NCBI GenBank assembly: GCA_015521705.1
Contig: WANR01000018.1
Span: forward strand, 1-64,000
Source: Desulfurococcales archaeon
GTDB lineage: Archaea; Thermoproteota; Thermoprotei_A; Sulfolobales; Acidilobaceae
Length of the DNA stretch: 64,000 nucleotides
Direction of reading: 5' to 3'
Positions 45,279 through 55,495 of the stretch are shown one piece after another (position 1 is the stretch's first letter; each line of letters begins with the position of its first letter). The notes below the pieces were generated by a model. That model saw only the letters and a list, made by a program, of their open reading frames with translations. It ran no database searches and had not been told where the DNA came from. Position numbers and translations under genes: made by a program.

Positions 45279-46508
45279 TTGCGTCGGGTGAGCGCCGGGC
45301 TATTGCTTAGAGGACTCTACATACTAGTGCTCTTATTAGTACCAGCAATCTATATGCCATTAAGTGGGGCTTTCAGTACTGTCTGGGCTCAGGGTGCCCA
45401 GATAGAGTCTAGCTTCGAGAATGGCACGCTAGTTGTGGCTACGGAGTTCTATTCTGTCAGGTTTAATGGTTCTGTAAGGGGTGTCATGGAAGATATAACG
45501 GTGAACTCGCTTGATGGAAGGATTGATGTCTTCGATCAGGGTTTGCCTTCGATCTTCGACGTAACTATATGGGTTTCAAAGGGCGCCGGCGAACCCCTAG
45601 AGGTCGACTTATCCGCCGTCGAGTGGAACATAACTGTTCTTGAAAACACTTCTAGCCTCCTCGTTGCAGCCTTTAATCCGTCACTCGAAGGGTACAATGC
45701 TTCCATAGATGTTAGGGTTATAGTGTCTTTTAGGGCCTCAGTCCCCTACTTCACGTATCTCCTAGCTATAAGGAATAGTGGTGAGGAAGATATTAGTCTC
45801 TCGAGCCCTAGGGGCGGTATCGCTGTCAGGGCAGGTTTCAACCATGCAGGTTATAACGTTACGTTCGCTGCCTACACTATTGCTGGCGGGTATAGGCCTG
45901 TAGTGTTCACCAATGAGACGAGGCTAACATGGGTCTTTGGCCAAACAGGTTCGACGATTATAGCTCTCGCGTCACGCGAAGAACCAGAATTCGCGGTTAT
46001 AGCGAGGCCCCTGTCTCCTGTGCCTGAAAGGGCAGTTGCAAGAACAGAAGCCAATAGCTCCCTAGTTACGGTCATCTATCCCAATATCACGCTTAAACCC
46101 CTTGAGACAACGCTATTATCAATAGACGTGGGATACGTGCCTGCAGACCCTATACCCCTTGCGTTGGCCGGCATAGCTGACGCTCTAGAAAGGCTTGGCC
46201 CAGAAGCTTCCTCACTGATAAATGACTTGCTCGAGCTGCCCAGCCAGCTAGAGGTCATGAATAGAACGATCCAGGATCTCGAGGAAAGGGTTGAATCTCT
46301 CCAGGATAGAGTGGAGAACCTTACAGAGACCCTGGAGAACTATCAGGGCATAGAAGACTTCTATAAGTCAGATATTAAGAGACTCCAGGACCAGGTAAAA
46401 AGGCTAAGAGACGAGTTGAGGGGTAGTAATGAGAGAATGATAGCTGGCATTGCTGCCGGCATTATTCTGGGCTTTATAGGGGGTTTGATTGCTAGGAGAA
46501 GGTATTGA
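45279..46508 (+). CDS. membrane-anchored extracytoplasmic protein with coiled coil
   Basis: 409 residues. Signal peptide or N-terminal anchor (LYILVLLLVPAIYMPLSGAFSTVWAQG, residues about 11-39), a beta-rich domain to about 320 with many N-x-S/T sequons (NGT, NGS, NIT, NTS, NAS, NVT, NET, NSS, NRT, NLT), a coiled coil (LEERVESLQDRVENLTETLENY..., about 330-385), and a C-terminal membrane helix IAGIAAGIILGFIGGLIARRRY. The beta domain recalls the extracytoplasmic part of YidC-like proteins, but no firm match can be claimed. A surface or envelope role is likely. TATA-like GTATTTAAAA is at 45241-45250. Confidence 0.65.
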   Translation: MRRVSAGLLLRGLYILVLLLVPAIYMPLSGAFSTVWAQGAQIESSFENGTLVVATEFYSVRFNGSVRGVMEDITVNSLDGRIDVFDQGLPSIFDVTIWVSKGAGEPLEVDLSAVEWNITVLENTSSLLVAAFNPSLEGYNASIDVRVIVSFRASVPYFTYLLAIRNSGEEDISLSSPRGGIAVRAGFNHAGYNVTFAAYTIAGGYRPVVFTNETRLTWVFGQTGSTIIALASREEPEFAVIARPLSPVPERAVARTEANSSLVTVIYPNITLKPLETTLLSIDVGYVPADPIPLALAGIADALERLGPEASSLINDLLELPSQLEVMNRTIQDLEERVESLQDRVENLTETLENYQGIEDFYKSDIKRLQDQVKRLRDELRGSNERMIAGIAAGIILGFIGGLIARRRY

Positions 46509-46587
46509 GGCTCAAGCGTGCCTCTGGGCCTAATAGAATTTTAACTAGAATATATAAACGAATCAAGCCGGGAACGCCTACACTTGG

Positions 46588-47913
46588 GTGATATGTGTGG
46601 GAGATGTTGGAAGGAAGGTGCCAGAAAGGTTCGATGTAATAGTAGTAGGAGCAGGCCCGGCCGGGTGTGCGGCATCCTACATGCTAGCCAAGTCTGGATT
46701 TAAAGTATTACTCCTGGAGAGAGGCCGGGGGCCTGGATCCAAGGAGCTTTATGGGGGAAGGATCTATGCTCAACCCCTTAGGGATGTGTGGCCTGATCTC
46801 GACAAAAAAGCCCCCATACATAGATGGGTGACCAAGGAGAGGTTCAGCTTTACTTGGGGTAGCCGCGTAGTAACGCTGGAGTACAGGGTAGGTCGGAGCG
46901 TTAGCTTCACAACCTATCTTCCCGAAATGGCTAAGTGGATGGCAGATAGGGCTACAGAGGCAGGTGCTCTTCTCGTAGACGAGGTTGTAGTAGATGACAT
47001 AGTGGTTAGAGATGGGCGCGTGGTTGGCGTTAGGAGCGGGACTGACTTCTTACGCGCAGACGTGGTCATAGACGCTGAGGGGGTTAACAGGATCCTCCTA
47101 GAGAAGCTTGGGCTTGCAGAGAGGCTGGATCCTGGCAAAGTTGCCATAGGAGCTAAGGAGGTTCTAAGGGTTGGTGAAGGAGCTATCAATGACAGGCTAG
47201 GCTTATCTAAAAAGGAGGGTTTAGCATGGCTTGTGGCTGGCGACGTAACGGAGGGCGTTCCTGGCGGGGGCTTCATTTACACCATGAAAGACACGATTAG
47301 TGTGGGCATAGTGCTCCATGTGGGCAGGGCAGTTGAAGCCGCGGAGAAGGGGTTTCTCAGAACCAGTATTCATGGGATGGTGGAGAAACTAAGGCTGCAT
47401 AACTATTTCAAGCAGATCTGGGGCGATGCCGACGTAGTAGAGTATGGGGGCCACCTAACAATAGAGGGCGGTCTGGGCCTAGTACCCAAGAAACTATACA
47501 TGGACGGCTTCCTGGTTGTAGGGGACGCCGCGGGACTCCTATTAAACACTGGTTACACTATAAGGGGGGTCGACTTTGCAGTAACTAGTGGTAAGCTAGC
47601 GGCCGAAACTGTGGTAGAAGCATTCAACGTGGGAGGCCCCACAGAGGAGAACTTGAGCGTCTACGAGTCTAAGCTAAAATCGAGTTTCGTGTGGAGGGAG
47701 CTAGTGAAGCATAGAGGCATATCCGAGATCATGAGCGACCCCTACTACTTCACGGTTCTACCAGCACTATTAACGTCGCTACTAAAGAAATTATTCGAGG
47801 CAGACTATGAGGAGCCTACAATCATGGATGCAGTCTTCGAAGCGGCTTCTGAGGAGGATATTAGCATCGCGAAGCTACTACTAAAATTGGCATCGGTGGT
47901 GGGGAGGGTTTGA
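46588..47913 (+). CDS. fixC: electron-transfer flavoprotein:quinone oxidoreductase-like EtfC/FixC
   Basis: 441 residues. FAD motif FDVIVVGAGPAGCAASYMLAKSGFKVLLLERG, GSKELYGGRIYAQPLRDVWP as in FixC, and the C-terminal GFLVVGDAAGLLLNTGYTIRGVDFAVTSGKLAAE. It passes electrons to a quinone together with the ferredoxin FixX. GTG 46588 or GTG 46597 may be the start; a TATA box AATATATAAACG (46548-46559) precedes. First gene of the fixCXAB (etfCXAB) operon. Confidence 0.92.
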   Translation: MICVGDVGRKVPERFDVIVVGAGPAGCAASYMLAKSGFKVLLLERGRGPGSKELYGGRIYAQPLRDVWPDLDKKAPIHRWVTKERFSFTWGSRVVTLEYRVGRSVSFTTYLPEMAKWMADRATEAGALLVDEVVVDDIVVRDGRVVGVRSGTDFLRADVVIDAEGVNRILLEKLGLAERLDPGKVAIGAKEVLRVGEGAINDRLGLSKKEGLAWLVAGDVTEGVPGGGFIYTMKDTISVGIVLHVGRAVEAAEKGFLRTSIHGMVEKLRLHNYFKQIWGDADVVEYGGHLTIEGGLGLVPKKLYMDGFLVVGDAAGLLLNTGYTIRGVDFAVTSGKLAAETVVEAFNVGGPTEENLSVYESKLKSSFVWRELVKHRGISEIMSDPYYFTVLPALLTSLLKKLFEADYEEPTIMDAVFEAASEEDISIAKLLLKLASVVGRV

Positions 47914-48200
47914 GCACTCTCGAGAAACCCTTCAAAATAGAAGATCTGCTTCAGAGAAACATCTGGGATGTGGACGAGGAGCCGCATATCGAGATACCTC
48001 TCGATGACCAGGAGGGCCTCAAGAAGAAGGCGCTGGCATTGCTCTGCCCCGCCGGGTGTTATACTCTGATAGGTGACAGGCTCATTTTTAGCTATGAAGG
48101 ATGCGTTGAGTGCGGCCTGTGCAGGATAATTACTCCCTCAGACAAGATCAGGTGGACATACCCGCGTAGCGGTAAGGGCGTTACCTATAGGTATACGTGA
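47910..48200 (+). CDS. fixX: ferredoxin-like protein EtfX/FixX
   Basis: 96 residues. Iron-sulfur ligands: LLCPAGCYTLIGDRLIFSYEGCVECGLCRII, typical of FixX, which carries one [4Fe-4S] cluster between FixAB and FixC. It overlaps fixC by 4 bases. The IEDLLQRNIWDVDEEPHIE leader is the family N-terminus. Confidence 0.93.
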   Translation: MSTLEKPFKIEDLLQRNIWDVDEEPHIEIPLDDQEGLKKKALALLCPAGCYTLIGDRLIFSYEGCVECGLCRIITPSDKIRWTYPRSGKGVTYRYT

Positions 48201-48212
48201 AGGTGAAGGGGG

Positions 48213-49067
48213 TTGGCCGGGTATAGGGTGGTTGTAGGTATTAAGTGGGTTCCGAATACTCAGGCTGTGAGATTCGATCCAAAGACAGGGACTCTTATCA
48301 GGCAGGGCGTGCCGGCCATTATTAATCCTCAGGATCTACACGCCATAGAGATGGCTTTGCGGCTTAGAGACGCTTATGGGGGAGAGGTTATTGTTATCAC
48401 GATGGCTCCTCCGCCAGCCGTTCAGGGGCTAGAGCATGCGATAGGAATGGGGGCTGACAGAGCTATACTAGTCACGGACAGATCGTTCGCTGGAGCTGAC
48501 ACTCTGGCTACGAGCTATGTCCTTGCAAGGGCCATTAACAAGGTGGAAAGGGAGATTGGCAGGGTAGACCTGGCCGTTTTTGGGCAAGAGACTATAGATT
48601 CCAGCACGGCCCATATAGGCGCCCAGGTGGCTAGCTGGCTGGGCTGGCCCTACATATACTACGTGAAGCAAGCTTCCCTATCTAATGGCAGTCTAAGGGT
48701 TGTCAGGCAGCTGGAAGACGTTATAGAAGAGTATGAGGCAAAACTGCCAGCGGTTATAAGCGTACTCGCCAAGGCTCTAAGGCCCAGGCACGTGAGTTTG
48801 CTAAATAAGCTCCGCGCGAGGACTGAAAGACCCATAATAACTTGGACCAATAAAGACCTAGGCTTAGACACTCGGTGTGTAGGGCTCAAAGGATCTCCAA
48901 CCATAGTAGCCAAGGTAACGTACCTCCCAGAGGTTCCCCGGCTTAAGAAGGTGCATAAGGCAGAGAACCCGCGGGAGGCTGCTAGGTGGCTCCTAAAGAA
49001 CCTGCTAAGCGATGAAAAAACTAGAGACCTTATAGCCAGGGCTCTTTGGGGTGAGGGCAGTGCCTAG
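48213..49067 (+). CDS. fixA: electron transfer flavoprotein beta subunit EtfB/FixA
   Basis: 284 residues: VVVGIKWVPNTQAVRFDPKTGTL, INPQDLHAIEMALRLRDAYGGEVIVITMAP, AIGMGADRAILVTDRSFAGADTLATSYVLARAI and DLAVFGQETIDSSTAHIGAQVASWLGWP. This is the ETF beta fold binding AMP or a second FAD; bifurcating members carry FAD here. Start TTG at 48213 after AAGGTGAAGGGGG. It overlaps fixB by 17 bases. Confidence 0.93.
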   Translation: MAGYRVVVGIKWVPNTQAVRFDPKTGTLIRQGVPAIINPQDLHAIEMALRLRDAYGGEVIVITMAPPPAVQGLEHAIGMGADRAILVTDRSFAGADTLATSYVLARAINKVEREIGRVDLAVFGQETIDSSTAHIGAQVASWLGWPYIYYVKQASLSNGSLRVVRQLEDVIEEYEAKLPAVISVLAKALRPRHVSLLNKLRARTERPIITWTNKDLGLDTRCVGLKGSPTIVAKVTYLPEVPRLKKVHKAENPREAARWLLKNLLSDEKTRDLIARALWGEGSA

Positions 49068-50139
49068 GGTTAAGTGTGAGGATCTCTGTCCCGAGTGGCC
49101 TTGTGAACAGCCAGAGGAGTTTAAGAACGTGTGGGTGTACGGAGAAATAGAGCCAGGTAGGGGGATAAGAGAGCCCAGCCTTCAAATGCTCACCCCAGCC
49201 AGGAAAATAGCGGAAAAGCTTGAGGGCAAAGTAGTTGGGCTACTTATAGGGCACCAGGTGACGGCTTACGCTGACGACTTTATAAAGTATGGGGCTGACG
49301 AGGTCTTAGTGGTTGATGATGAAAGACTCAAAGAGTACTACCCAGACGTCTATGGGCATGTCATAGTCCAGTTATCACTAAAGTACAAGCCTGAAGTTAT
49401 ACTGCTAGCGGCAACCATGAGGGGCAGAGAGCTAGGCCCCTACGTGGCTAACACACTAAGAGCTGGAATAACCGCTGACTGTACAGACTTTGATGTTGAC
49501 GAGAAGACGAGAGACGTTCTCCTGATAAGGCCGCCCTTCGCGGCAATAATGCTTGCATACATAAGGACGCCGTTCAGAAGACCCCAAATAGGCACTGCGA
49601 GGCCTAATGTTTTCCCATTACCTCCACGCGACGAGTCGAGGAGGGGCGAGGTTATACTAGAGAAGGTGGATATACCCAAGCCGAGGACGCGACTCTTAAA
49701 GAGGATAAGAATTGAAAAGAGAGAAGTGCCCATAGAGAAGGCAGAGGTTATAGTGTCAGGCGGTAAAGGCCTGGGAAGCCCTGAAGGATTCAAGCTACTC
49801 CAGAGGCTGGCAGACATGCTGGGCGGGGTTATAGCTGGCTCGAGAAAGGCTGTCGACGCAGGATGGATACCGCCTGAAAGGCAGGTGGGCCAGACAGGTA
49901 GATCGGTTAAACCGATCCTCTACATAGCTGTAGGTATAAGCGGCGCCGCGCAGCACATGATAGGCGTGAGAGAGGCTGGAAGGATAGTAGCTATAAACAC
50001 GGATCCCGACGCCCCCATAGTTAGGCAAGCCGACTATTCGATAATAGGGGACTATAGGGAAATAGTGCCGGCCATAATAGAGGAGCTAGAGGAGCTCAAG
50101 AGAAAGGGGCCAAAGGCTATAGAGGAGCTTCTCAAATGA
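49051..50139 (+). CDS. fixB: electron transfer flavoprotein alpha subunit EtfA/FixB
   Basis: 362 residues. N-terminal ETF domain (NVWVYGEIEPGRG... GADEVLVVDDERLKEYY), and the C-terminal FAD domain with GGKGLGSPEGFKLLQRLADMLGG, GQTGRSVKPILYIAVGISGAAQHMIGV and INTDPDAPIVRQADYSIIGDYREIVPAI. The extreme N-terminus has three cysteines (KCEDLCPEWPCE), an additional feature that could bind metal or be structural. Etf ABCX of this type from Pyrobaculum is known to bifurcate electrons from NADH to ferredoxin and menaquinone; that function is inferred here. Confidence 0.93.
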   Translation: MRAVPRVKCEDLCPEWPCEQPEEFKNVWVYGEIEPGRGIREPSLQMLTPARKIAEKLEGKVVGLLIGHQVTAYADDFIKYGADEVLVVDDERLKEYYPDVYGHVIVQLSLKYKPEVILLAATMRGRELGPYVANTLRAGITADCTDFDVDEKTRDVLLIRPPFAAIMLAYIRTPFRRPQIGTARPNVFPLPPRDESRRGEVILEKVDIPKPRTRLLKRIRIEKREVPIEKAEVIVSGGKGLGSPEGFKLLQRLADMLGGVIAGSRKAVDAGWIPPERQVGQTGRSVKPILYIAVGISGAAQHMIGVREAGRIVAINTDPDAPIVRQADYSIIGDYREIVPAIIEELEELKRKGPKAIEELLK

Positions 50140-50193
50140 GCACAGGCAAACTTGGGAAGAAGACTACGAGCCCCAGCACGTCCCAGTTCTTAG

Positions 50194-50955
50194 TTACAAG
50201 GCTAACAGTAGCCCTAGGATCCCTGAAACGAACACGCCGTCAAACACTCCAGCACCGCCTATACTGACCAGGGGGGAGTTTATCTTCCTATAGTCCCTAG
50301 CGAGCCTCAGCACGTCAGCCCCGATAAGACTTCCCAAGGATCCCCCTACGTAAGCTGCTAGTCCAGATAAAGGGCCAGGCCCTACTAGGGCTAGTACCGT
50401 GAGGGATGAAGTTATTGGGGGGATCAATGCTGGTACTACGATACCCACTCCCGGTATAGTGCGTGAAAAGGCGTATGTCACGAGTGATGTGGTGAGCACG
50501 GAGTAGAGCGCAGGTGTCACACCTTGAAAGCTGTTCGCTGTATAGAGCGCGTATAGGAATATGGCTGATACGGTCAATGGTATAACTCCTCCTCCAAGGT
50601 TTATGCATAGAGTCATTACCCGGCGCGATACGAGCACTACAGGCACGGGGACTGGTATGCCGTAGACCATCCTGAACTCTACTCCCATCACAACCTCTCC
50701 GGTACTTGTAGTTACTATTCTCTTCAACACTAGATTAAACAGGCTCAATACGGGGCTCAGAAGTATAAGTAGAGAAGCTATTATACCGAGTAGTAGACCC
50801 TGGCCAGGATCTATAGCCAGGGAGAGGGATGCTGGTATAATGGAGACTACTATTGAGAGTATGACGGCTATGAGCAGATAACCAACTAGCATGAAGGGGT
50901 GGGTCGGCGGGTAAACCAGTATCCTGCCGCGCTCACGCCACATCATGTTTATCAA
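50194..50955 (-). CDS. DUF1614 family integral membrane protein
   Basis: 253 residues with about seven hydrophobic helices. The family hallmark near the C-terminus, GGAGVFDGVFVSGILGLLLAL, and the central VMGVEFRMVYGIPVPVP and INLGGGVIPLTVSAIFLYAL match DUF1614. Function unknown. It converges on fixB with a gap of about 54 bases and is divergent from ndk. Confidence 0.82.
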   Translation of the reverse strand: MINMMWRERGRILVYPPTHPFMLVGYLLIAVILSIVVSIIPASLSLAIDPGQGLLLGIIASLLILLSPVLSLFNLVLKRIVTTSTGEVVMGVEFRMVYGIPVPVPVVLVSRRVMTLCINLGGGVIPLTVSAIFLYALYTANSFQGVTPALYSVLTTSLVTYAFSRTIPGVGIVVPALIPPITSSLTVLALVGPGPLSGLAAYVGGSLGSLIGADVLRLARDYRKINSPLVSIGGAGVFDGVFVSGILGLLLAL

Positions 50956-51058
50956 CGCTTCAAACCAAGTGGCACGCTTTCCCGGTTTCTCCCTGTAGAG
51001 TCAAGGTTAAAATCCTATAGGTACGAATTATTCGCCGAGTAGAAGGAGGCGATGGATA

Positions 51059-51478
51059 ATGGCTGTAGAGAGAACCCTGATCGTCATAAAACCAGATGGG
51101 GTCAAAAGAGGCCTTGTTGGCGAAGTGATCTCCAGGTTCGAGAGGAAAGGCTTCAGAATAGTTGCTTTGAAGATGCTCAGAATGGATAAGAGGACTGCAG
51201 AGGAGTTTTACAGTGTCCATAGGGGTAAGCACTTCTTCAGTGACCTGGTAGAATTTGTGACTAGCGGGCCTGTGGTAGCAATGGTCATTGAGGGGGATTC
51301 GGCCATAGAAGTTGCCAGGCTCATGATAGGGGCTACCGACGGGAGAAAAGCAGCCCCAGGAACTATAAGGGGTGATTACTCCCTTAGTGTCCAGGAAAAC
51401 GTGGTCCACGCTAGCGACTCCAAGGAGAGCTATGAAAGAGAGGCTAGAATACTATTCGGCGAGGAGGACCTGGCCTAG
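51059..51478 (+). CDS. ndk: nucleoside diphosphate kinase
   Basis: 139 residues: [87 protein letters not shown] with the phosphorylated His, and [14 protein letters not shown] at the end. It equilibrates NTP and NDP pools. ATG 51059 follows AAGGAGGCG. Its end overlaps infB by 4 bases. Confidence 0.97.
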   Translation: MAVERTLIVIKPDGVKRGLVGEVISRFERKGFRIVALKMLRMDKRTAEEFYSVHRGKHFFSDLVEFVTSGPVVAMVIEGDSAIEVARLMIGATDGRKAAPGTIRGDYSLSVQENVVHASDSKESYEREARILFGEEDLA

Positions 51479-53304
51479 GGTTGGGCTTTTACGTGCTTCT
51501 TTAAAAGTGCAAGAACTGGTAGATAGCCTCTATCACCTGCTTTCCTCTTTATCTCAGCTATTTCTTTCAATACTTCGAGCTCGTCTTTTGAGACGAGATC
51601 ACGGAATTCTCTCATAATTCTCTGTGCATGGCTTGCCGGCACGCTCGTGTAGACTACATCTCCTTCATCCACGTGTCTTCCCACAAGGATCCTGCCCTGG
51701 ATCGAGACGGCCACTGCAGCGCCTAGCCTAGCTTCCTGGAGGCTTCTGTCCCTGTCCCTTATGGCCATTATGCGGCCTAGCTCTCTACCATTGGAGTCCA
51801 TCACTGGGTACCCAGGCTTTATTATGCCTCCCAGTACTTCGACGCCGACTATCGCTGGCTCGCTCCTCCTAAAAATGTATCCTGGGAGGATCCTGAATTT
51901 TCCAGGCCTGACCAGCTCGTTTAGGGCACGGAGCCTCTCTGCCTCCCTCTCTTTCTCGACCCACTCCTCGTATGCTTCTATGAGCCTGTATATCACGTTT
52001 TCCTCAAATATAGGCACGCCAGACGATTTCGCCTGGAGCCTTGCTTCTGGTAGAACCTTGACGTTAAAGGCTAATATGACGCCTAGATACTTGTCATGGT
52101 GCCTTGTCACCTCTGCGTCCATCACGTCGTTCCTGGTCACGTTACCTATATCGGCTACTCTCACAGGGAACCCCCGTCTCCTCAGCGCACTGACTATAGC
52201 TTCTAGAGTCCCTAGAGTGTCCGCTTTCACTATGAGCCCTATGTTCTCTGTTCTAAACCTGATCTCGCTTATCTCCCTCTCCACGTTCTCTGAGGCTTTC
52301 GCGGCCTCCTCTTCGCTGGTGACTACGTAGAGGGGAGAACCAGGTATTGCCTCGTCAAGCCTGGGCGCAACTATTCTCACTCCAGCAGCCGCGTAGACCT
52401 CTTCGATGTTGGCGAAGCGGGCGTCCCTGGATCTTATGTCCTGGAGGGGTCTGGGCATTAAGAGGGCTCTCACGGTTGTCTTTATGGGTCCTTCCCTTCC
52501 ACCGGCAACTATCATGTCTCCGACCCTGATGACCCCTTCGTATATTATGGAGTCTGCAACGACTCCTAGTCCCTGGATCTCCTTGAGTTCTAGGATGACC
52601 CCCTTTCCTGGGCCCTCTGCATAGCGTAGCCTCTCCTTTAGATACTGCTGGGTTAGTCCTGCCAGGATCGCTAGAAGCTCTGGTATACCCTCGCCAGTTT
52701 TAGCTGATACAGGAACTATAGCTATGGCCTTCCTGAAATCCTTTATCCGGGTGAATAGTTCGGCAGGCAAGCCTTGCTCGTACAGCTTGCCTACTATCTC
52801 GTAAACCTTCGCCTCTAGTATCTCTCTGACTGGGGGGTCTTGCCTTTTAATGGAGAATATGAAGGGCTCGACGCCTCCCGGCTTCCACCCAGGTATCCTG
52901 TCTATCTTATTGGCGGCCACCACGAATGGGACGCGCCTAGCCTTTAGGAGCTCCACTGCCTCATAGGTCTGAGGCTTGAAACCCTCCATTATGTCAATCA
53001 CTACTATAGCGAAGTCAGCCACGCTGCCGCCACGCCTTCTAAGATTGGAAAAGAGCTCGTGGCCCGGTGTATCAATAAAGAGGAGCCCCGGGATCTCGAG
53101 TTTTACTGGGATCACTTTCCTTAAAGGCTCGGCGATCTTCTCTATAACAGTAGAGGGAACCAGGCTGGCCCCTATATGCTGCGTTATACCTCCTGCTTCC
53201 TTCTCTGCCACGGCGGTTTGCCTTATCTTGTCTAAAAGGGTTGTTTTCCCGTGATCCACGTGTCCAAGCACTGTGACTATGGGTTGCCTCAGCCTCTTGG
53301 CCAT
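51475..53304 (-). CDS. infB: translation initiation factor aIF5B
   Basis: 609-residue GTPase: G1 [15 protein letters not shown] (near 14), G2 region [12 protein letters not shown]3 DTPGHE, G4 NKID, then the beta-barrel domain II, domain III ([36 protein letters not shown]) and the C-terminal domain IV with a helix. It drives subunit joining. No intein or insertion is seen. It is divergent from the S6e gene. Confidence 0.97.
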   Translation of the reverse strand: MAKRLRQPIVTVLGHVDHGKTTLLDKIRQTAVAEKEAGGITQHIGASLVPSTVIEKIAEPLRKVIPVKLEIPGLLFIDTPGHELFSNLRRRGGSVADFAIVVIDIMEGFKPQTYEAVELLKARRVPFVVAANKIDRIPGWKPGGVEPFIFSIKRQDPPVREILEAKVYEIVGKLYEQGLPAELFTRIKDFRKAIAIVPVSAKTGEGIPELLAILAGLTQQYLKERLRYAEGPGKGVILELKEIQGLGVVADSIIYEGVIRVGDMIVAGGREGPIKTTVRALLMPRPLQDIRSRDARFANIEEVYAAAGVRIVAPRLDEAIPGSPLYVVTSEEEAAKASENVEREISEIRFRTENIGLIVKADTLGTLEAIVSALRRRGFPVRVADIGNVTRNDVMDAEVTRHHDKYLGVILAFNVKVLPEARLQAKSSGVPIFEENVIYRLIEAYEEWVEKEREAERLRALNELVRPGKFRILPGYIFRRSEPAIVGVEVLGGIIKPGYPVMDSNGRELGRIMAIRDRDRSLQEARLGAAVAVSIQGRILVGRHVDEGDVVYTSVPASHAQRIMREFRDLVSKDELEVLKEIAEIKRKAGDRGYLPVLALLKKHVKAQP

Positions 53305-53467
53305 GCTTCACCCGCCCCATCTCTGCTCCAGCAATATACTATAGGCTCAGAGTTTAATTTCCGTACCATGTTAATCGGTCTAACCACTAGAAGCTCTAGC
53401 TCGGTAAACGTTAATAGGATCCAGGGCAGAATGGGCAAGAGGTTGGAGGCAGAGGTGGGGAAGCCTA

Positions 53468-54169
53468 GTGAGCGAGGAGAGGCCCCCTTTAAGGATAGTA
53501 ATATCGGACCCCAGAGCTGGAGGCAAGGTTATAAGAGTTAGGGTCAAGGGAGTAGAGGATATAGAGTACACGGATGAAATGAGGAAGACGCGGGAACAGG
53601 AAAGGAGAGTCTTACCCATAGCCAGGATCAGTAAAACCCTAGCCGAGAAGCTCAGCCTTGGCCCAGCCAGTGTCATTACTCTTCGTTTTAGGACTAGCGA
53701 GGGGAAGACTGTTAAGATACCTTTCAAGGCAGTAGTGGCGGATAACATCGAAGAGGGCGAGGTGCAAGTGAACCTTGAATTGCTCGGAGAAGCCGTGGGC
53801 GAAATAGAAGCGGAGGCCGAGGCTTTTAGAGCCAAATCTTGGCAGGTAGCTGTTAGCGACGATGTAGCTATTAGGCTTGCAGGCCTGGAAATAGGCGATG
53901 AATTCGACGGGTCAATGGTAGGTCTTGAGGGGGTCAGGCTTAAGGTACGCGGGGGGTCTGACGCTACAGGGTTCCCGATGCATCCTGGTGTTCCTGGATC
54001 TGGTAAGTACAGGGCGCTATTGTCAGGGCCGCCAGGTTTTAGGCCTAGAGAAAAGGGTGAGAGAAGGAGGAAAACTGTCAGGGGTAGAATGATCCCTGAT
54101 CCACGGGGCGAGAGAAGAAAGACAGCGCTAGCTCAGCTAAACGTTGTCATCTCGTACCCCGAGTCATAA
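53468..54169 (+). CDS. rps6e: 30S ribosomal protein S6e (long crenarchaeal form)
   Basis: 233 residues. The first strand LRIVISDPRAGGKVIRVRV is followed by about 90 residues not found in the short archaeal S6e, then RLAGLEIGDEFDGSMVGLEGVRLKVRGGSDATGFPMHPGVPGSGKYRALLSGPPGFRPREKGERRRKTVRG with the core S6e signature. Crenarchaea are known to carry such an extended S6e. GTG 53468 follows GAGGTGGGG. It is the first of a translation block with aIF2 gamma. Confidence 0.93.
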   Translation: MSEERPPLRIVISDPRAGGKVIRVRVKGVEDIEYTDEMRKTREQERRVLPIARISKTLAEKLSLGPASVITLRFRTSEGKTVKIPFKAVVADNIEEGEVQVNLELLGEAVGEIEAEAEAFRAKSWQVAVSDDVAIRLAGLEIGDEFDGSMVGLEGVRLKVRGGSDATGFPMHPGVPGSGKYRALLSGPPGFRPREKGERRRKTVRGRMIPDPRGERRKTALAQLNVVISYPES

Positions 54170-54247
54170 GCCCTAGAATTCTTTATGAGTATTAATGTTA
54201 TTTAACGCGACCCTGCACACTAAAGACTATTGGCGGTGGAGTGATTA

Positions 54248-55492
54248 ATGACTGCAGGCGAGAGGAGGCAGCCAGAAGCTAATATAGGAGTAGTGGGCCA
54301 TGTAGACCACGGGAAAACGACTCTTGTACAAGCTCTTACTGGAATATGGACCATGAAGCATAGTGAGGAGATAAAGCGCGGCATGACGATAAAACTGGGA
54401 TACGCCGATGGCGACGTGTGGGAGTGCCATGGCTGTGAGGGTATAAGCAGGTACTCTCCTGAGCCTGTGTGTGAGTGCGACCCGCAGGCTACGCCCAGGC
54501 TCAGGAGGAGCCTTTCATACGTTGATGCCCCGGGCCACGAAATACTAATGGCCACAATGCTCAGCGGAGCCGCCTTGATGGACGGGGCGATCCTGGTAAT
54601 AGCTGCCAACGAACCCTGCCCCCAGCCTCAGACTCGCGAGCACCTGGTCGCCTTAGAAATAGTGGGCATAAAGAACATTATAATAGTGCAGAACAAGGTT
54701 GACGTGGTATCGCCTGAGAGGGCTAGGGAAAGCTTTAGAGAGATTAAGAAATTCGTTGAGGGCACAATAGCCGAGGAAGCCCCTATAATACCTGTAAGTG
54801 CCCTTAAGAGGGCTAATATTGATGCGGTTCTAGCTGCTATAGAAGAATACATACCTACTCCGGAAAAAGACACCTCGAGTGATCCCTTAATGTTCGTCGC
54901 GAGGAGTTTCGACGTTAACAAGCCTGGAACTCCCCCAGAGAGGCTAGTAGGGGGAGTTATAGGGGGGTCTCTAATACAGGGCTCGCTGAGGGTCGGCGAT
55001 GAAATAGAGATTTCGCCTGGGATCCAAGTTAAGGGGCCGGGGGGTGCTATAAGATATGAGCCGTTGCAAACCACAGTTGAAAGCCTTAGATTCGGCAATC
55101 TAGAGGTTGACGAGGCTAAACCTGGAGGTTTAGTAGCTATAGGCACTTCCCTGGATCCTAGCCTCACGAAGTCAGATAATTTAGTGGGTAACGTTGTAGG
55201 GAGGCCTGGCAAGCTGCCCCCGTATACTAGTTCTATAACTGTGGAGTATAGCCTCCTTGAGAGGGTTGTAGGGCTTAGGGAGGGAGTCAAAGTAGAGCCG
55301 CTGCGTAGAGGCGAGCTATTAATGCTAACTATAGGGACGGCTACCACACTGGGCATTACAACCAGTATTAAGGGCGATCTGGTAGATCTCACGCTTAGGA
55401 GGCCTGTGGTCGTATGGGAGGGGGCTAGAATAGCTTTTAGCAGGCGTATACACGGTAGGTGGCGCCTAATAGGATGGGGTAAAATTGCGTAG
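54248..55492 (+). CDS. translation initiation factor aIF2 gamma subunit
   Basis: 414-residue GTPase that carries initiator Met-tRNA. G1 [12 protein letters not shown] (near 17), switch 1 MTIKLGY, zinc-binding CHGCEG...CECDPQ, G3 [22 protein letters not shown]4 NKVD; domains II and III follow with IQVKGPGG and [15 protein letters not shown]. It has the usual archaeal order S6e-aIF2gamma-PIN-Rpo7. ATG 54248 behind GGTGGAGTG. Confidence 0.97.
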   Translation: MTAGERRQPEANIGVVGHVDHGKTTLVQALTGIWTMKHSEEIKRGMTIKLGYADGDVWECHGCEGISRYSPEPVCECDPQATPRLRRSLSYVDAPGHEILMATMLSGAALMDGAILVIAANEPCPQPQTREHLVALEIVGIKNIIIVQNKVDVVSPERARESFREIKKFVEGTIAEEAPIIPVSALKRANIDAVLAAIEEYIPTPEKDTSSDPLMFVARSFDVNKPGTPPERLVGGVIGGSLIQGSLRVGDEIEISPGIQVKGPGGAIRYEPLQTTVESLRFGNLEVDEAKPGGLVAIGTSLDPSLTKSDNLVGNVVGRPGKLPPYTSSITVEYSLLERVVGLREGVKVEPLRRGELLMLTIGTATTLGITTSIKGDLVDLTLRRPVVVWEGARIAFSRRIHGRWRLIGWGKIA

Positions 55493-55495
55493 CAT

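Noticed and set aside
50136-50270. 43-codon frame overlapping the fixB stop (ATGA)
   Set aside because: It runs antisense into the DUF1614 gene and has no recognisable features; overlap alone is not enough.
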